Shown in pieces: positions 31,704 to 39,825 of a stretch of 64,000 nt of DNA. Each line of letters begins with the position of its first letter. Within the stretch, counting starts at the first letter, position 1. The stretch comes from Akkermansia massiliensis (GTDB lineage Bacteria; Verrucomicrobiota; Verrucomicrobiia; Verrucomicrobiales; Akkermansiaceae): assembly GCF_023516715.1 (NCBI RefSeq), contig NZ_JAMGSI010000002.1:1178001-1242000 (forward strand), read 5' to 3'. The notes under the pieces are model-generated. The model was not told the origin of the DNA. It did not search any database and was given only the letters and a program-made list of their open reading frames with translations. The translations under genes and the position numbers were made by a program.

Positions 31704-33083
31704 TCACTCTTTTTCAAAGGCGGAGAGGATGGCCTCATGCACGTCCTGCGCGGAACGGATTTCCGGCAGGGATGCCGGGCCGATGAATACGGGCTGCTGG
31801 TTTGCGGGTACCCGGTCCCTGCCATGGGAGCCTTTCACCTGGTCTCCGTTGAGGGGAATGATTTTCATCAGTGCGCGGAAGCCCAGCTTTTTTTTCAGCA
31901 GGAAGGCGGCGGCGTGGAACATGGGGAAGGAGAGGGTCGGGTCAAAGAACATTTCCGCCGGATCGTAGCCGGGCTTGCGATGGATGTCTACGCAGCGGGC
32001 GAAGTCCGGGGCCCTGGCGTCGTCCAGCCAGTAGTAGTAGGTGAACCACGCATCCGGGGCCGCGACGGCAGTGAAGTCCGGCAGGCGTTCCTGCGCCGCA
32101 GGATTCAGGCCGGAGAAGTCCGTTTCCCTGGTTTCCTCCACTCCGGGGGTGGCGGCGAGCAGCGTTTTCACCTCTTCCTTCACGGAAGGGTCGTTGATGT
32201 AAATATGGGCTGTCTGATGGTCCGCCACAGCAAAGGCCCGGGAGGCGCCGCAGTCCAGCATTTCCGTACCCATTTCCGGTTTGACGGCGATCCAGCCCCG
32301 TTCACGGAAGAGGCGGTTGAGGGCAATGCTGCGGGAGACGTCGGAAATGCCGTATTCACTGAGGATAACGGGGGTGACGCCTTCCTGTTCCAGAAAGTCG
32401 ACCAGGTCGCAGAGCAAACCGTCCATGGCTTCCGCCGCCCGGGCCGCCTGCATTGAGGAAGGGCCGAATTTCTGAAGGTCATAGTCCAGGTAGGGCAGGT
32501 AGATGAGGTTGAGGGCAGGGCGGTGTTTCCGTTCCACCCACCGGGCGGAGTCCGCTATCCATCGGGAGGACTGGATGCCGGCCATGGGGCCCCAGAAGGT
32601 GGGGAAGGGGAATTCCCCCAGGTCTTTTTTAATGGTCTCCCGGAGTTCCATGGGCTGGGTGTAGATGTCGAAGACCTTGCGGCCGTCCGCCGGGTACATG
32701 GGGCGCGGCGTGATGGTCCAGTCCGCCGTGGAGTACATGTTGTACCACCAGAAGAGCTTGGCGCAGGTGAAGCCGGGTCCGTACCGTTCCCGCAGCTTTT
32801 CCCAGAGGCGCGGTCCCTGCACCAGTTTGTTGGATTGCTTCCAGAACTGGATTTCACTCATGTTCCGGTTGTACCATCCGTTGCCGGGGATGGCGTGCTC
32901 CCGCGGGGAAAGCCCCGTCACATAAGTACTCTGCGCGGAGCAGGTGAGGGCCGGAAAGGCAGGGGGGAAGGAGGAAACGCGCCTCCCCTCCGCCCAGGCG
33001 GAGAGTCGCGGCATGTGTTCCATCATCTGGCGGGAAAGGGCCACCACGTCAATGACGGCCACACGGGTGCGAGGGAGTTTCAT
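31704..33083 (-). CDS. Alkaline phosphatase superfamily (type I phosphodiesterase / nucleotide pyrophosphatase-like) protein
   Basis: 459 residues, no signal peptide. The N-terminal VAVIDVVALS and SSFPPAFPALTCSAQSTYVTG match the metal-Asp and nucleophile (probably T47) regions of the NPP family. Further on, NLIYLPYLDYDLQKFGP replaces the usual PDxxGH and ILSEYGISDVS replaces SDHGM, while KGSHGRD keeps the last His. Two metal-binding positions therefore depart from the canonical set, so it is either a variant subgroup or an enzyme with altered metal use. The start MKLPRTRVAV was chosen because a TAATAT lies 7 bp upstream. Divergent from rph. Confidence 0.8.
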   Translation of the reverse strand: MKLPRTRVAVIDVVALSRQMMEHMPRLSAWAEGRRVSSFPPAFPALTCSAQSTYVTGLSPREHAIPGNGWYNRNMSEIQFWKQSNKLVQGPRLWEKLRERYGPGFTCAKLFWWYNMYSTADWTITPRPMYPADGRKVFDIYTQPMELRETIKKDLGEFPFPTFWGPMAGIQSSRWIADSARWVERKHRPALNLIYLPYLDYDLQKFGPSSMQAARAAEAMDGLLCDLVDFLEQEGVTPVILSEYGISDVSRSIALNRLFRERGWIAVKPEMGTEMLDCGASRAFAVADHQTAHIYINDPSVKEEVKTLLAATPGVEETRETDFSGLNPAAQERLPDFTAVAAPDAWFTYYYWLDDARAPDFARCVDIHRKPGYDPAEMFFDPTLSFPMFHAAAFLLKKKLGFRALMKIIPLNGDQVKGSHGRDRVPANQQPVFIGPASLPEIRSAQDVHEAILSAFEKE

Positions 33084-33127
33084 GGAAGGGATATTAGCGG
33101 TTTGATGCGGGAATTCCATCTTTCCAT

Positions 33128-33156
33128 TTGAAAAAAATGGCGGCATCCGTCATGAT
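33128..33156 (+). promoter_or_regulatory. Predicted rph promoter
   Basis: TTGAAA (33128-33133), 17 bp spacer and CATGAT (33151-33156), 7 bp before the ATG at 33164. It decides the rph start in favour of MERQDKR. Confidence 0.5.
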
Positions 33157-33163
33157 TCCCCGC

Positions 33164-33955
33164 ATGGAACGTCAGGATAAACGACTTGTGGACCAGTTGC
33201 GCCCGATCAGCTTTGAAACGGGGATTGCCCCGAATGCCACGGCCTCCGTGCTGGTGACCTTCGGCCGCACCAAGGTGATTTGCGCCGTTACGATTGAGGA
33301 GGATGTCCCCCGCTGGATGAAGGTTCAGCGTGTGGAGGGCGGCTGGCTGACGGCGGAGTATTCCATGCTCCCCTATTCCACGCTTGACCGCAAGCGGCGC
33401 GATATTACGGCAGGGAAGCTGGACGGACGTTCCAGCGAAATCCAGCGCCTGATAGGCCGCTCCCTGAGGGCTGCCGTGGACCTGGGCAAGATCGGGCAGC
33501 GCACGATCTGGGTGGACTGCGATGTTTTGCAGGCGGACGGGGGCACCCGGACCGCTTCCATCACCGGGGCTTCCGTGGCCCTGGCCATTGCCGTGAACAA
33601 GCTGGTGGCGCAAGGCAAGCTGGCGGAGTCTCCCATGAAGAGGCTGGTTTCCGCCGTTTCCGTGGGGATGCTGGGCGGGGAAGCCCTGCTGGACCTTTGC
33701 TATGTGGAGGACAAGGATGCGGAGGTGGATATGAACCTGGTGATGACGGACCGCGGTGAGTTTGTGGAAGTGCAGGGCTCCGGGGAGGAGGCCGTGTTTA
33801 CGGCGGACCAGATGAGCCGGATGCTGGAACTGGGCCGCAAGGGCCTGGAAGAGATTGCCGGGCTTCAGCGCCAGGTGATCGCCGATGCGGACAAGCCGGA
33901 CGCCGACGCGCTGGAAGGGCTGAGCGCCTTTTTCGGCAGCGGCAGGCAGGCATGA
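33164..33955 (+). CDS. rph: Ribonuclease PH
   Basis: A phosphate-dependent 3'-5' exonuclease that trims tRNA 3' ends. The 263-residue protein opens with MERQDKRLVDQLRPISFETG, near the family's MRxDGRxxDELRP start, and carries VTFGRTKVICAVTIEEDVP, the phosphate-binding SSEIQRLIGRSLRAAVDL, VDCDVLQADGGTRTASITGA and the C-terminal MSRMLELGRKGL helix. Upstream in-frame starts at 33128, 33137 and 33152 are less likely, since a promoter with its -10 at 33151-33156 would exclude them. Slightly longer at the C-terminus than E. coli Rph. A long imperfect hairpin follows the stop codon. Confidence 0.95.
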   Translation: MERQDKRLVDQLRPISFETGIAPNATASVLVTFGRTKVICAVTIEEDVPRWMKVQRVEGGWLTAEYSMLPYSTLDRKRRDITAGKLDGRSSEIQRLIGRSLRAAVDLGKIGQRTIWVDCDVLQADGGTRTASITGASVALAIAVNKLVAQGKLAESPMKRLVSAVSVGMLGGEALLDLCYVEDKDAEVDMNLVMTDRGEFVEVQGSGEEAVFTADQMSRMLELGRKGLEEIAGLQRQVIADADKPDADALEGLSAFFGSGRQA

Positions 33956-33964
33956 ATTTCCCAT

Positions 33965-34020
33965 GGCGCGGGATTGTTCCGGCTCCCGGCAAACGGGGGC
34001 CGCGGAGGAATCCCGGCGCC
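33965..34020 (+). other. 56-nt imperfect hairpin downstream of rph
   Basis: The two halves (from GGCGCGGGATTGTTCC at 33965 to GGAGGAATCCCGGCGCC ending at 34020) are near reverse complements with a few bulges and a short loop around 33990. A T-run (34035-34040) follows only 15 bases later, so it could be an atypical terminator, an mRNA 3' stabiliser or a structured RNA. Confidence 0.5.
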
Positions 34021-34052
34021 CTTCCAGGCCCAACATTTTTATGAGAATATGC

Positions 34053-34081
34053 TTGTCCTGACTGGGAAATCACGTTAATAG
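34053..34081 (+). promoter_or_regulatory. Predicted promoter of pseudopilin gene
   Basis: TTGTCC (34053-34058), 17 bp spacer and TAATAG (34076-34081), giving a leader of about 59 nt before the ATG at 34147. Confidence 0.5.
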
Positions 34082-34146
34082 TAGAGACGAACATAGATAA
34101 CCACGTACGGTTTTCTTAAACTGTAAACATTCCATCATATCCAACA

Positions 34147-34905
34147 ATGAAAGTATCTTTTGCAACACGCCAGTTACGCAGGGGGTTCACCCTGATCGAA
34201 CTTTTGGTTGTTATTGCCATTATCGCCCTGCTGGCTTCCGTGGCGTACGGTCCGATTCTGAACCAGATCAACAAGGGCGACCAGATGCAGGCCCTGACCA
34301 ACATGAAGAACGTGGGTGTGGCGATGAACGAGTTCAAGTCCAACAGCAAGCTGGGCAACTTCCCCGATGACATCACCGCGGACCGCGTGGTGGCGCAGCA
34401 CAATTACATGAGCGGCCTGGGCGCGCTCCAGGGGGATACCTCCAATGACTACTTCCGCCAGCTTCTGGGCAATGAGTCCGTTTCCGAAAGCAACTTCTAC
34501 GCCAAGGTGCAGACTCCTTCCGGCGGTTCCACCGTTACTCCCGACGGTGAAATCTATGACGGCAAGGCCCTGACCCCCGGTGAAGTGGGCTTCTCCTACG
34601 TCATGCGCAAGGGTGACAATAACAAGAAGGTAGGCATTGGCAGCTCCGTGGGTGAATATCCCCTGATGGTTACTTCCGTGCTCCCCGGTGAAGACGGCAG
34701 CACCGTCGTGGCTGGCAACGCCGTCCGCTTTGACCCGGAAAGCTTCCGCGGCAAGGTTCTGATTTTCACGACCGCCCAGAGCGCCAAGACTCTGGAACTG
34801 GATGACAACGACAACCTTCAGGACACCTTCATTCCCAAGAGAAGGGGCAAGGATGTCAGTGACCAGTTCCTGATTCTCACGCCTGATTTCAGCGGCCAGG
34901 AATAA
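34147..34905 (+). CDS. Type II secretion / type IV pilin-like pseudopilin
   Basis: 252 residues with a class III prepilin signal: short basic leader RQLRRG cut before FTLIELLVVIAIIALLASVAY, with the essential Glu at +5 of the mature protein. The hydrophobic helix is followed by NQINKGDQMQALTNMKNVGVAMNEF, as in the many Planctomycetes/Verrucomicrobia proteins of the DUF1559-like or general pseudopilin type. The remainder is a soluble beta-rich domain that I cannot assign to GspG, GspH or PilA. It stands alone with its own promoter and terminator; no secretion ATPase or prepilin peptidase is nearby. Codon use is strongly biased (GGC, CTG, AAC), which suggests high expression. Confidence 0.88.
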   Translation: MKVSFATRQLRRGFTLIELLVVIAIIALLASVAYGPILNQINKGDQMQALTNMKNVGVAMNEFKSNSKLGNFPDDITADRVVAQHNYMSGLGALQGDTSNDYFRQLLGNESVSESNFYAKVQTPSGGSTVTPDGEIYDGKALTPGEVGFSYVMRKGDNNKKVGIGSSVGEYPLMVTSVLPGEDGSTVVAGNAVRFDPESFRGKVLIFTTAQSAKTLELDDNDNLQDTFIPKRRGKDVSDQFLILTPDFSGQE

Positions 34906-34932
34906 GTTTTTTCCGTTAGCATGATTTGCACA

Positions 34933-34961
34933 GGGCGCATCCTTAGGGATGCGTCCTTTTT
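34933..34961 (+). terminator. Terminator of pseudopilin gene
   Basis: A 10 bp stem (GGGCGCATCC with GGATGCGTCC, one G-T pair) with a TTAG loop, followed by five T residues. It lies 28 bp after the stop codon. Confidence 0.85.
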
Positions 34962-35254
34962 CATGCCCCTTCACTGGAATCTGGAGCATTCCGAACCGCC
35001 GGTCCACACCGTATGACAGAAATGGCCGGCCCGGTAAAAAGAGGCAGCGGCCACGGTTGGTCCGGGAACAAGGAGTAAAAAACGTTGTTGGATTTCCCCA
35101 TGTTTGTTTGGATTGCATTTGATTAGCTATTTTTTATATCTGCCGCCGGATAGCCGCATGATGGGGCAGCGGAAAGGCGCGGCCCGTGAGCTATTGTCAT
35201 TTATGGGTCATCCGTTGTGCGCTACGGAGTGGTCATGGTTTCAATACACTTATC
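34962..35254. other. Intergenic region upstream of PEP-CTERM gene
   Basis: About 290 bp with a G+C-rich left half and a T-rich stretch near 35127-35140. No convincing promoter, RNA or ORF was found, although the PEP-CTERM gene must be transcribed from here. Confidence 0.35.
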
Positions 35255-36103
35255 ATGACCAAGATTGTGATTGCCCTGTTATCCTTAGCGGCGCCACTGG
35301 CATGCGCCGCCCTGCCTTCCGGTTCACCCTCCGGAGCCGCCGCCCCTGGTGAGGAGAAGGTGGTTCAAATGAAGGGCGTCATGTCCTTGTCTCCCGCTAT
35401 GGTCAAGGAGATCAATGAAGGCGGAGCCCTGACTATTTCCTCCCCCTCTTTTCCTTCCGGTTATTATACCGTGTACCGTTTTGTTTCCTCCCGCGGGAAT
35501 GTAGTGCAGGCTTTTTCCGTGTTGGAGAGAAACCAGCTCCAGGCCCTTGGGATGGCTCTTCCCGTGCAGGTAAAGGCCCGGGAAGAGCTGGATGAAGACG
35601 TATCCTGGAAGCTGGAACGGGAAGTGGTAGCCATGTTTTCCTATGGAAGATCCTATATGCCCCATTGTGAGGAAGTCCTGGTGCGGGAGGCCGTGTACGG
35701 CCCCTTGTCCGGCGCGATGGTTTCCCATGGCGGCGGCGGAGGATTTTACGGAGGGCCTCCCGGCAGGGGAAACGGGTTTGCCGCCAACCAGCTTAAACCA
35801 AGTCTTCCGGATAATGAGGCCAGCTCCAAGCCGTCAGACGACAAGGAGACGCCTGTTTCTCCGGACAGGAAGCCCGACGGAGGGACAGAGGCGGCCGGAG
35901 ATGAGGCTGTGGCTGATTCCGGGAAGGAAGAGCTTTCTCTGGATTCCCTGCTTACTGAAAATACGGTGCCGACGTCTTCTCCCGATCCCAAGACGCTGCG
36001 TTTGCCGGCGTCTCTGAAGGCGGAGGCCGTTCCGGAACCGTCTTCCGCCATGCTGGGCATGTTCGGCATCGCCTGCCTGCTGATGCGGCGCAAGCGGAGT
36101 TGA
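35255..36103 (+). CDS. PEP-CTERM-anchored exported protein, function unknown
   Basis: 282 residues with a signal peptide (MTKIVIALLSLAAPLACAAL) and a C-terminal PEP-CTERM tail: VPEPSSAM, hydrophobic LGMFGIACLLM, then RRKRS. Such tails are recognised and processed by exosortases in Gram-negative bacteria. Between them are a domain of about 150 residues and a low-complexity region (glycine-rich GGGGGFYGGPPGRGNG, then Ser/Asp/Glu-rich to about 235) that looks like a flexible linker. The start was chosen because it places the signal peptide at the N-terminus. No exosortase is in the window. The globular part has no motif I recognise. Confidence 0.82.
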   Translation: MTKIVIALLSLAAPLACAALPSGSPSGAAAPGEEKVVQMKGVMSLSPAMVKEINEGGALTISSPSFPSGYYTVYRFVSSRGNVVQAFSVLERNQLQALGMALPVQVKAREELDEDVSWKLEREVVAMFSYGRSYMPHCEEVLVREAVYGPLSGAMVSHGGGGGFYGGPPGRGNGFAANQLKPSLPDNEASSKPSDDKETPVSPDRKPDGGTEAAGDEAVADSGKEELSLDSLLTENTVPTSSPDPKTLRLPASLKAEAVPEPSSAMLGMFGIACLLMRRKRS

Positions 36104-36201
36104 ACTCCGGTCCCGTTCTCCATTCCGGTTTTCCAGCCGGGAAGGAATGGCTTTTCTTTTCCACGCCGGAACATGGTTTGCAAACAGGCCGTGTCATGAG
36201 A

Positions 36202-36234
36202 AAGGCGTTCCGGCCTGAAAAAGCCGGAACGCCT
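36202..36234. terminator. Bidirectional terminator between convergent PEP-CTERM and GH29 genes
   Basis: A 13 bp perfect stem (AAGGCGTTCCGGC with GCCGGAACGCCTT) around CTGAAAAA. On the minus strand the loop-side T-run and flanking bases suit termination of the GH29 transcript. A weaker stem (CCATTCC/GGAATGG, 36120-36150, followed by CTTTTCTTTT) may end the PEP-CTERM transcript. Confidence 0.7.
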
Positions 36235-36257
36235 TCATGCAGCTAAGTGAATGGATT

Positions 36258-38336
36258 TTATTTGCCTGCGGGCGTGCCGAAGACGTTGATTTCCGCAGCG
36301 GAAGCACTGTTGCCGTCCAGCGAGTTCGTGCCGGTGAAGCGGAAGTAGCGTACGGGTTCCTTGACGTTCTTGAGGTTGACGGATTGCTCGATGGGATTGG
36401 CGCGGAGGTTGGAGAATTCCCCTTCCGCCGCCTTCGTCCAGGTTTTTCCGTCCGGGCTCACTTCAAACTGGTATTTGTCCGTCATTCCGGAGGTTTTTCC
36501 ATCCTGCCTGGGCAGGTAGGAGAAGCTGGAGACCTGGTAGGGTTTGCCCATATCCACCACAAAGGATTGGGGCGCCTCAGCCTTGGCGAACCAGGAGGTT
36601 TCCGGATTGTCGTCAATGGCCGCCGCAGCGTTTCCGGAAGTGGCGTTTTTCACCTTCCACCCGGTTTTGCTGATGCCGAATTTGGCCTGGCTGACGGGAC
36701 CCAGCTTGCCGTTGGAGAATTGGCAGCGAGCCTTGACAGTGCCGCTTTCCGCAAATTTGGCGCCCTGTCTATAGACGGGGGAGCCTTCCTTGGGTTCGCT
36801 GCCGTCCGTCGTGTACAGGATTTTGTTCTTGCCGTCCGCAAGGATGATGAGGTTGTCTCCGCGGCGGAAGATGGAGGGCCGCACGGCGCCTGCCGGCTGG
36901 CGGAAGAGGGAGAATTCAGAGATGCAGGGCGTGGCCTGGCTGCCCGTGATGCGCAGGCGCAGCTTCTGGGCGGTGATGGGGCGGTTCAAACGCCGCATGA
37001 CCTGGTTGCCGATGGTCTTTCCTTCATTGTCGATGCAGACCCATTTGCCGTTGATGAAGGCGTCAATGTTGAAGGAGTCCACACGCTGGCCCAGGCGGAT
37101 CTGTTCGCGCAGCCGGATGACGTCGAAGGTGGCGGGTTTGGGCAGCGTAATGAAGGCGGTGGGCGTCAGGTTGTCGTCCTCCACGGCCCAGTAGGTTTCC
37201 ATGTTGCCGTCCGTCATGTTGGAGGGGGCGAATTTTTTGTCATTGCCGCGCGTCTGGGTGGCCGTGACGGTGGCGCCCAGGGCATAGTCCCTGGCATACA
37301 GCTTGTCGCGCAGTTCCTTGAATTCCATCAGGGATTTGACGTCCGCAGGGTCCAGTTTGCCGGTTTTGTCCGCCGCCACGTTGAGGATGAGGTTGGCTCC
37401 GCGTCCCACGGAGTCAAACCATACCTGCATGAGTTCTTCCGGGGATTTGACGCGGGAAGCCTGCCCCTGGTGCCAGAACCAGCCGGAATGGTTGATGGTG
37501 GTGTCCCCTTCCGCCGGCACCCAGCGTTCTCCGCCGCGCTTGCCGGTTCCTCCGCCTCCGCCGTTCAGCCCCACGGTGCTCCAATGGGGGTAGTTGACGT
37601 GGCCCTTTTCAGAGCCGCCCCAGCGGGCGTCTCCGTAGTGGCCCGCGCCCCAGATGATGCAGTTGGGCTGGATTTTGCGGATCATCTCCACGATTTTTTC
37701 AAAGTTGTAGTACTTTTCCGCGTCGCCGATGTTGCGCTTTTCCTTGGCCCCTCCGTAGTAGCCGTCCCCCCCGTTGGCGCCGTCAAACCAGATTTCAAAG
37801 ACGGGGCCGTAGTTGGTCAGCAGTTCGCGGATTTGCTTGTAGTAAACGTCCAGATAGCCTTCCTTGCCGTAGTCCGCATTGTTGCGGTCCCAGGGACTGA
37901 GGTAGGTGCCGAATTTAATGCCGTGCTTTTTGCAGGCCAGGGCGAATTCCTTGACCACGTCTCCCTTGCCGTTTTTCCACGGGCTTTTGGTGATGTTGTG
38001 GTCCGTGGACTTGGTGGGCCACGCGCAGAAGCCGTCGTGGTGCTTGGCCGTATAGATCATTCCTTTCATGCCGCCCTTCTTGAAGGTGGAAACGATGTCG
38101 GAGGCATTGAAGTCCGTAGGGTTGAAGATTTTCGGATTTTCGTCGCCATAGCCCCATTCCCTGCCCGTGAAGGTATTCAGGCCAAAGTGGATGAAGCCGT
38201 AGAATTCCATGCGCTGCCAGTTGACCTGGGAGGGGGTTGGCACCGCCCCGTAGGGCTTGGGAGGGTCTGCGGCCCAGCCGGGCAGCATTGAAGAAGAGAG
38301 AACCGTTCCGAGGAAGAGGGAGGCAAGCTTGTTCAT
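36258..38336 (-). CDS. Exported family 29 alpha-L-fucosidase with C-terminal binding modules
   Basis: Removes alpha-linked L-fucose from glycans with retention. The 692-residue protein has a signal peptide (LASLFLGTVLSSSMLPGWA) and a GH29 barrel to about residue 345. The barrel contains YGFIHFGLNTFTG, TAKHHDGFCAWP, the nucleophile D185 in VFEIWFDGAN, and the conserved GDTTINHSGWFWH. A CBM32-like F5/8 type C domain follows (about 360-470), then a chitobiase/FN3-like segment (ILYTTDGSEPKEGSPVY) and a second F5/8 type C domain (about 560-692). The retained WFWH region and binding modules suit host mucin fucose. Single gene with its own promoter and terminator. Confidence 0.94.
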   Translation of the reverse strand: MNKLASLFLGTVLSSSMLPGWAADPPKPYGAVPTPSQVNWQRMEFYGFIHFGLNTFTGREWGYGDENPKIFNPTDFNASDIVSTFKKGGMKGMIYTAKHHDGFCAWPTKSTDHNITKSPWKNGKGDVVKEFALACKKHGIKFGTYLSPWDRNNADYGKEGYLDVYYKQIRELLTNYGPVFEIWFDGANGGDGYYGGAKEKRNIGDAEKYYNFEKIVEMIRKIQPNCIIWGAGHYGDARWGGSEKGHVNYPHWSTVGLNGGGGGTGKRGGERWVPAEGDTTINHSGWFWHQGQASRVKSPEELMQVWFDSVGRGANLILNVAADKTGKLDPADVKSLMEFKELRDKLYARDYALGATVTATQTRGNDKKFAPSNMTDGNMETYWAVEDDNLTPTAFITLPKPATFDVIRLREQIRLGQRVDSFNIDAFINGKWVCIDNEGKTIGNQVMRRLNRPITAQKLRLRITGSQATPCISEFSLFRQPAGAVRPSIFRRGDNLIILADGKNKILYTTDGSEPKEGSPVYRQGAKFAESGTVKARCQFSNGKLGPVSQAKFGISKTGWKVKNATSGNAAAAIDDNPETSWFAKAEAPQSFVVDMGKPYQVSSFSYLPRQDGKTSGMTDKYQFEVSPDGKTWTKAAEGEFSNLRANPIEQSVNLKNVKEPVRYFRFTGTNSLDGNSASAAEINVFGTPAGK

Positions 38337-38378
38337 GCAGAAAAAACGTGTGTTAAAAAATACGGGGAATGTTCCACC

Positions 38379-38407
38379 CTTCTTTCATACGGGGGCTTGG
38401 CTGTCAA
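38379..38407 (-). promoter_or_regulatory. Candidate promoter of GH29 gene
   Basis: A consensus TTGACA (38407-38402), 17 bp spacer and AAGAAG (38384-38379) on the minus strand, about 42 bp before the ATG. The -10 is weak but resembles the TAGAAG of the GH84 promoter at the same spacing. Confidence 0.35.
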
Positions 38408-38478
38408 GTTGAAAGGGAGGGTGGAAGGGGAACGAAGGGGGTTAGCAGGCTCTAACTTCGACATGCGGGGAATTCCGC

Positions 38479-38507
38479 TTGATACGGGACCGGGGTCCGT
38501 TTAGCAT
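38479..38507 (+). promoter_or_regulatory. Predicted promoter of M23 peptidase gene
   Basis: TTGATA (38479-38484), 17 bp spacer and TAGCAT (38502-38507), 19 bp before the ATG. A small inverted repeat (GTTAG / CTAAC, 38441-38456) lies about 23 bp upstream of the -35. Confidence 0.5.
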
Positions 38508-38526
38508 ACAGAGGACTTTTGTTCCC

Positions 38527-39204
38527 ATGTCCTATTTCCGTTTTTTACTGCTGGCGCTGGTTCTTCTGACCGGTTCCGCGTTTATCAGCGAGAGCGCTCC
38601 CGTTTACATGGCCCGGCGGGACAGCAAGTTCGCGCTCGTCCCTCTTTGCGACGGTTTTGATTTTCCGGTAGGCAAGCCTGACGGCAACGGCTATTACCGG
38701 TCCCGCGGCCTGCGCGTGAAAAGCCCCCGCCACATGGGCGAGGACTGGAACGGCAACAGCGGGGGCAATTCCGATCTGGGCGATCCCGTTTATTCCGTGG
38801 GCCACGGCGTGGTGACTTACGCGGCGGACGCCCGCGGCGCGTGGGGAAAGGTGGTGATTGTCCGCCATGCCTTCCGCGAGCCCAAGTCCGGAAAGGTTCT
38901 TTGCTGCCAGACGCTTTACGCCCATTTGAATGATATTAACGTCGTGCTGGGGCAGTTGGTGCTCCGCGGCACCCAGGTGGGCACCATCGGCACGAACCGC
39001 GGCATGTATCCGGCCCACCTTCATATTGAACTGCATTACAATCCGGACGTGAATTGCGGCCAGCAGGGTATTCCCAAGACGGAGCGCAATTACGGCCGCC
39101 TGACGGATTTCATCACCCGCTTCCGCCGCCTGCCTCTGGAAAAGAGGATGGTGCGCGTGCCCATCGGCGGGTTCCTGCCTTACAAGGGCACGGAAGGACT
39201 TTGA
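38527..39204 (+). CDS. Exported M23-family (LytM-type) metallopeptidase
   Basis: 225 residues with an N-terminal signal or anchor (FRFLLLALVLLTGSAFISE). The catalytic fold keeps all the residues needed for activity: the Zn ligands H69 and D73 in HMGEDW, H166 in HLHIEL, plus catalytic His H133 (YAHLND) and H164. Such enzymes cut peptide cross-links in peptidoglycan. There is no LysM or coiled-coil, so it is a bare catalytic module rather than an EnvC/NlpD-type activator. It lies 21 bp before nadD, probably cotranscribed. Peptidoglycan is the likely substrate, but extracellular protein degradation is possible. Confidence 0.9.
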   Translation: MSYFRFLLLALVLLTGSAFISESAPVYMARRDSKFALVPLCDGFDFPVGKPDGNGYYRSRGLRVKSPRHMGEDWNGNSGGNSDLGDPVYSVGHGVVTYAADARGAWGKVVIVRHAFREPKSGKVLCCQTLYAHLNDINVVLGQLVLRGTQVGTIGTNRGMYPAHLHIELHYNPDVNCGQQGIPKTERNYGRLTDFITRFRRLPLEKRMVRVPIGGFLPYKGTEGL

Positions 39205-39225
39205 TTTTTTGACGGATGACGGACG

Positions 39226-39801
39226 GTGAAGCTGTGCATTTTCGGCGGTTCGTTTGATCCCGTGCATGAAGGGCACGTTCGTGTGGCTGCGCATGCGCGT
39301 GAGTACTGCGGGCTGGACCGTGTGCTGTTCATGCCGTGCTCCCTGTCTCCGCTGAAGGAGCAGGCCCCCGCCGTGACGGATGACCAGCGTTGCCGGATGA
39401 TTGATCTGGCGCTTCGGGGACTGGATTGGGCCGTGCTTGACCGGACGGATTTGAATCTTCCGCCGCCTTCGTGGTCTTGGAGAGTGGCGGAGTGCGTAGC
39501 GGACCGTTATCCCGGCGCGGAGCTGTTCTGGCTGATGGGCAAGGACCAGTGGGATTCCCTGGAACAGTGGGGCCGCTGGGAGCACCTGGCCGGGCTGGTG
39601 ACGTTCATCGTGTACCACCGCGGCGGTGAACCGGCGCCCAGGGAAGGGGTGCGCGCCGTTTTCATTGAGGGGGATGAGCCCGCTTCTTCCACCCGTGTGC
39701 GGCATGATCTGCGTACGGGCGTATGCCCCGTGCCTCATTTGAATCCGGAGGTGGAGAGCCTGATCAGGCGGGAAGGCCTGTACGGCGCGGCGCGCAGCTA
39801 G
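39226..39801 (+). CDS. nadD: Nicotinate-nucleotide adenylyltransferase
   Basis: Adds AMP to nicotinate mononucleotide in NAD synthesis. The 191-residue protein begins from GTG with KLCIFGGSFDPVHEGHVRVA (the HxGH nucleotidyltransferase motif) and has FMPCSLSPLKEQ, the family's WLMGKDQW segment and the ISSTRVR-type motif as SSTRVRHDL. Length is normal. Convergent with truA, 24 bp apart. GTG was accepted because the first strand of the fold starts directly after it. Confidence 0.94.
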   Translation: MKLCIFGGSFDPVHEGHVRVAAHAREYCGLDRVLFMPCSLSPLKEQAPAVTDDQRCRMIDLALRGLDWAVLDRTDLNLPPPSWSWRVAECVADRYPGAELFWLMGKDQWDSLEQWGRWEHLAGLVTFIVYHRGGEPAPREGVRAVFIEGDEPASSTRVRHDLRTGVCPVPHLNPEVESLIRREGLYGAARS

Positions 39802-39825
39802 GGGGGGAAGCAGCCTGTTTTTACC

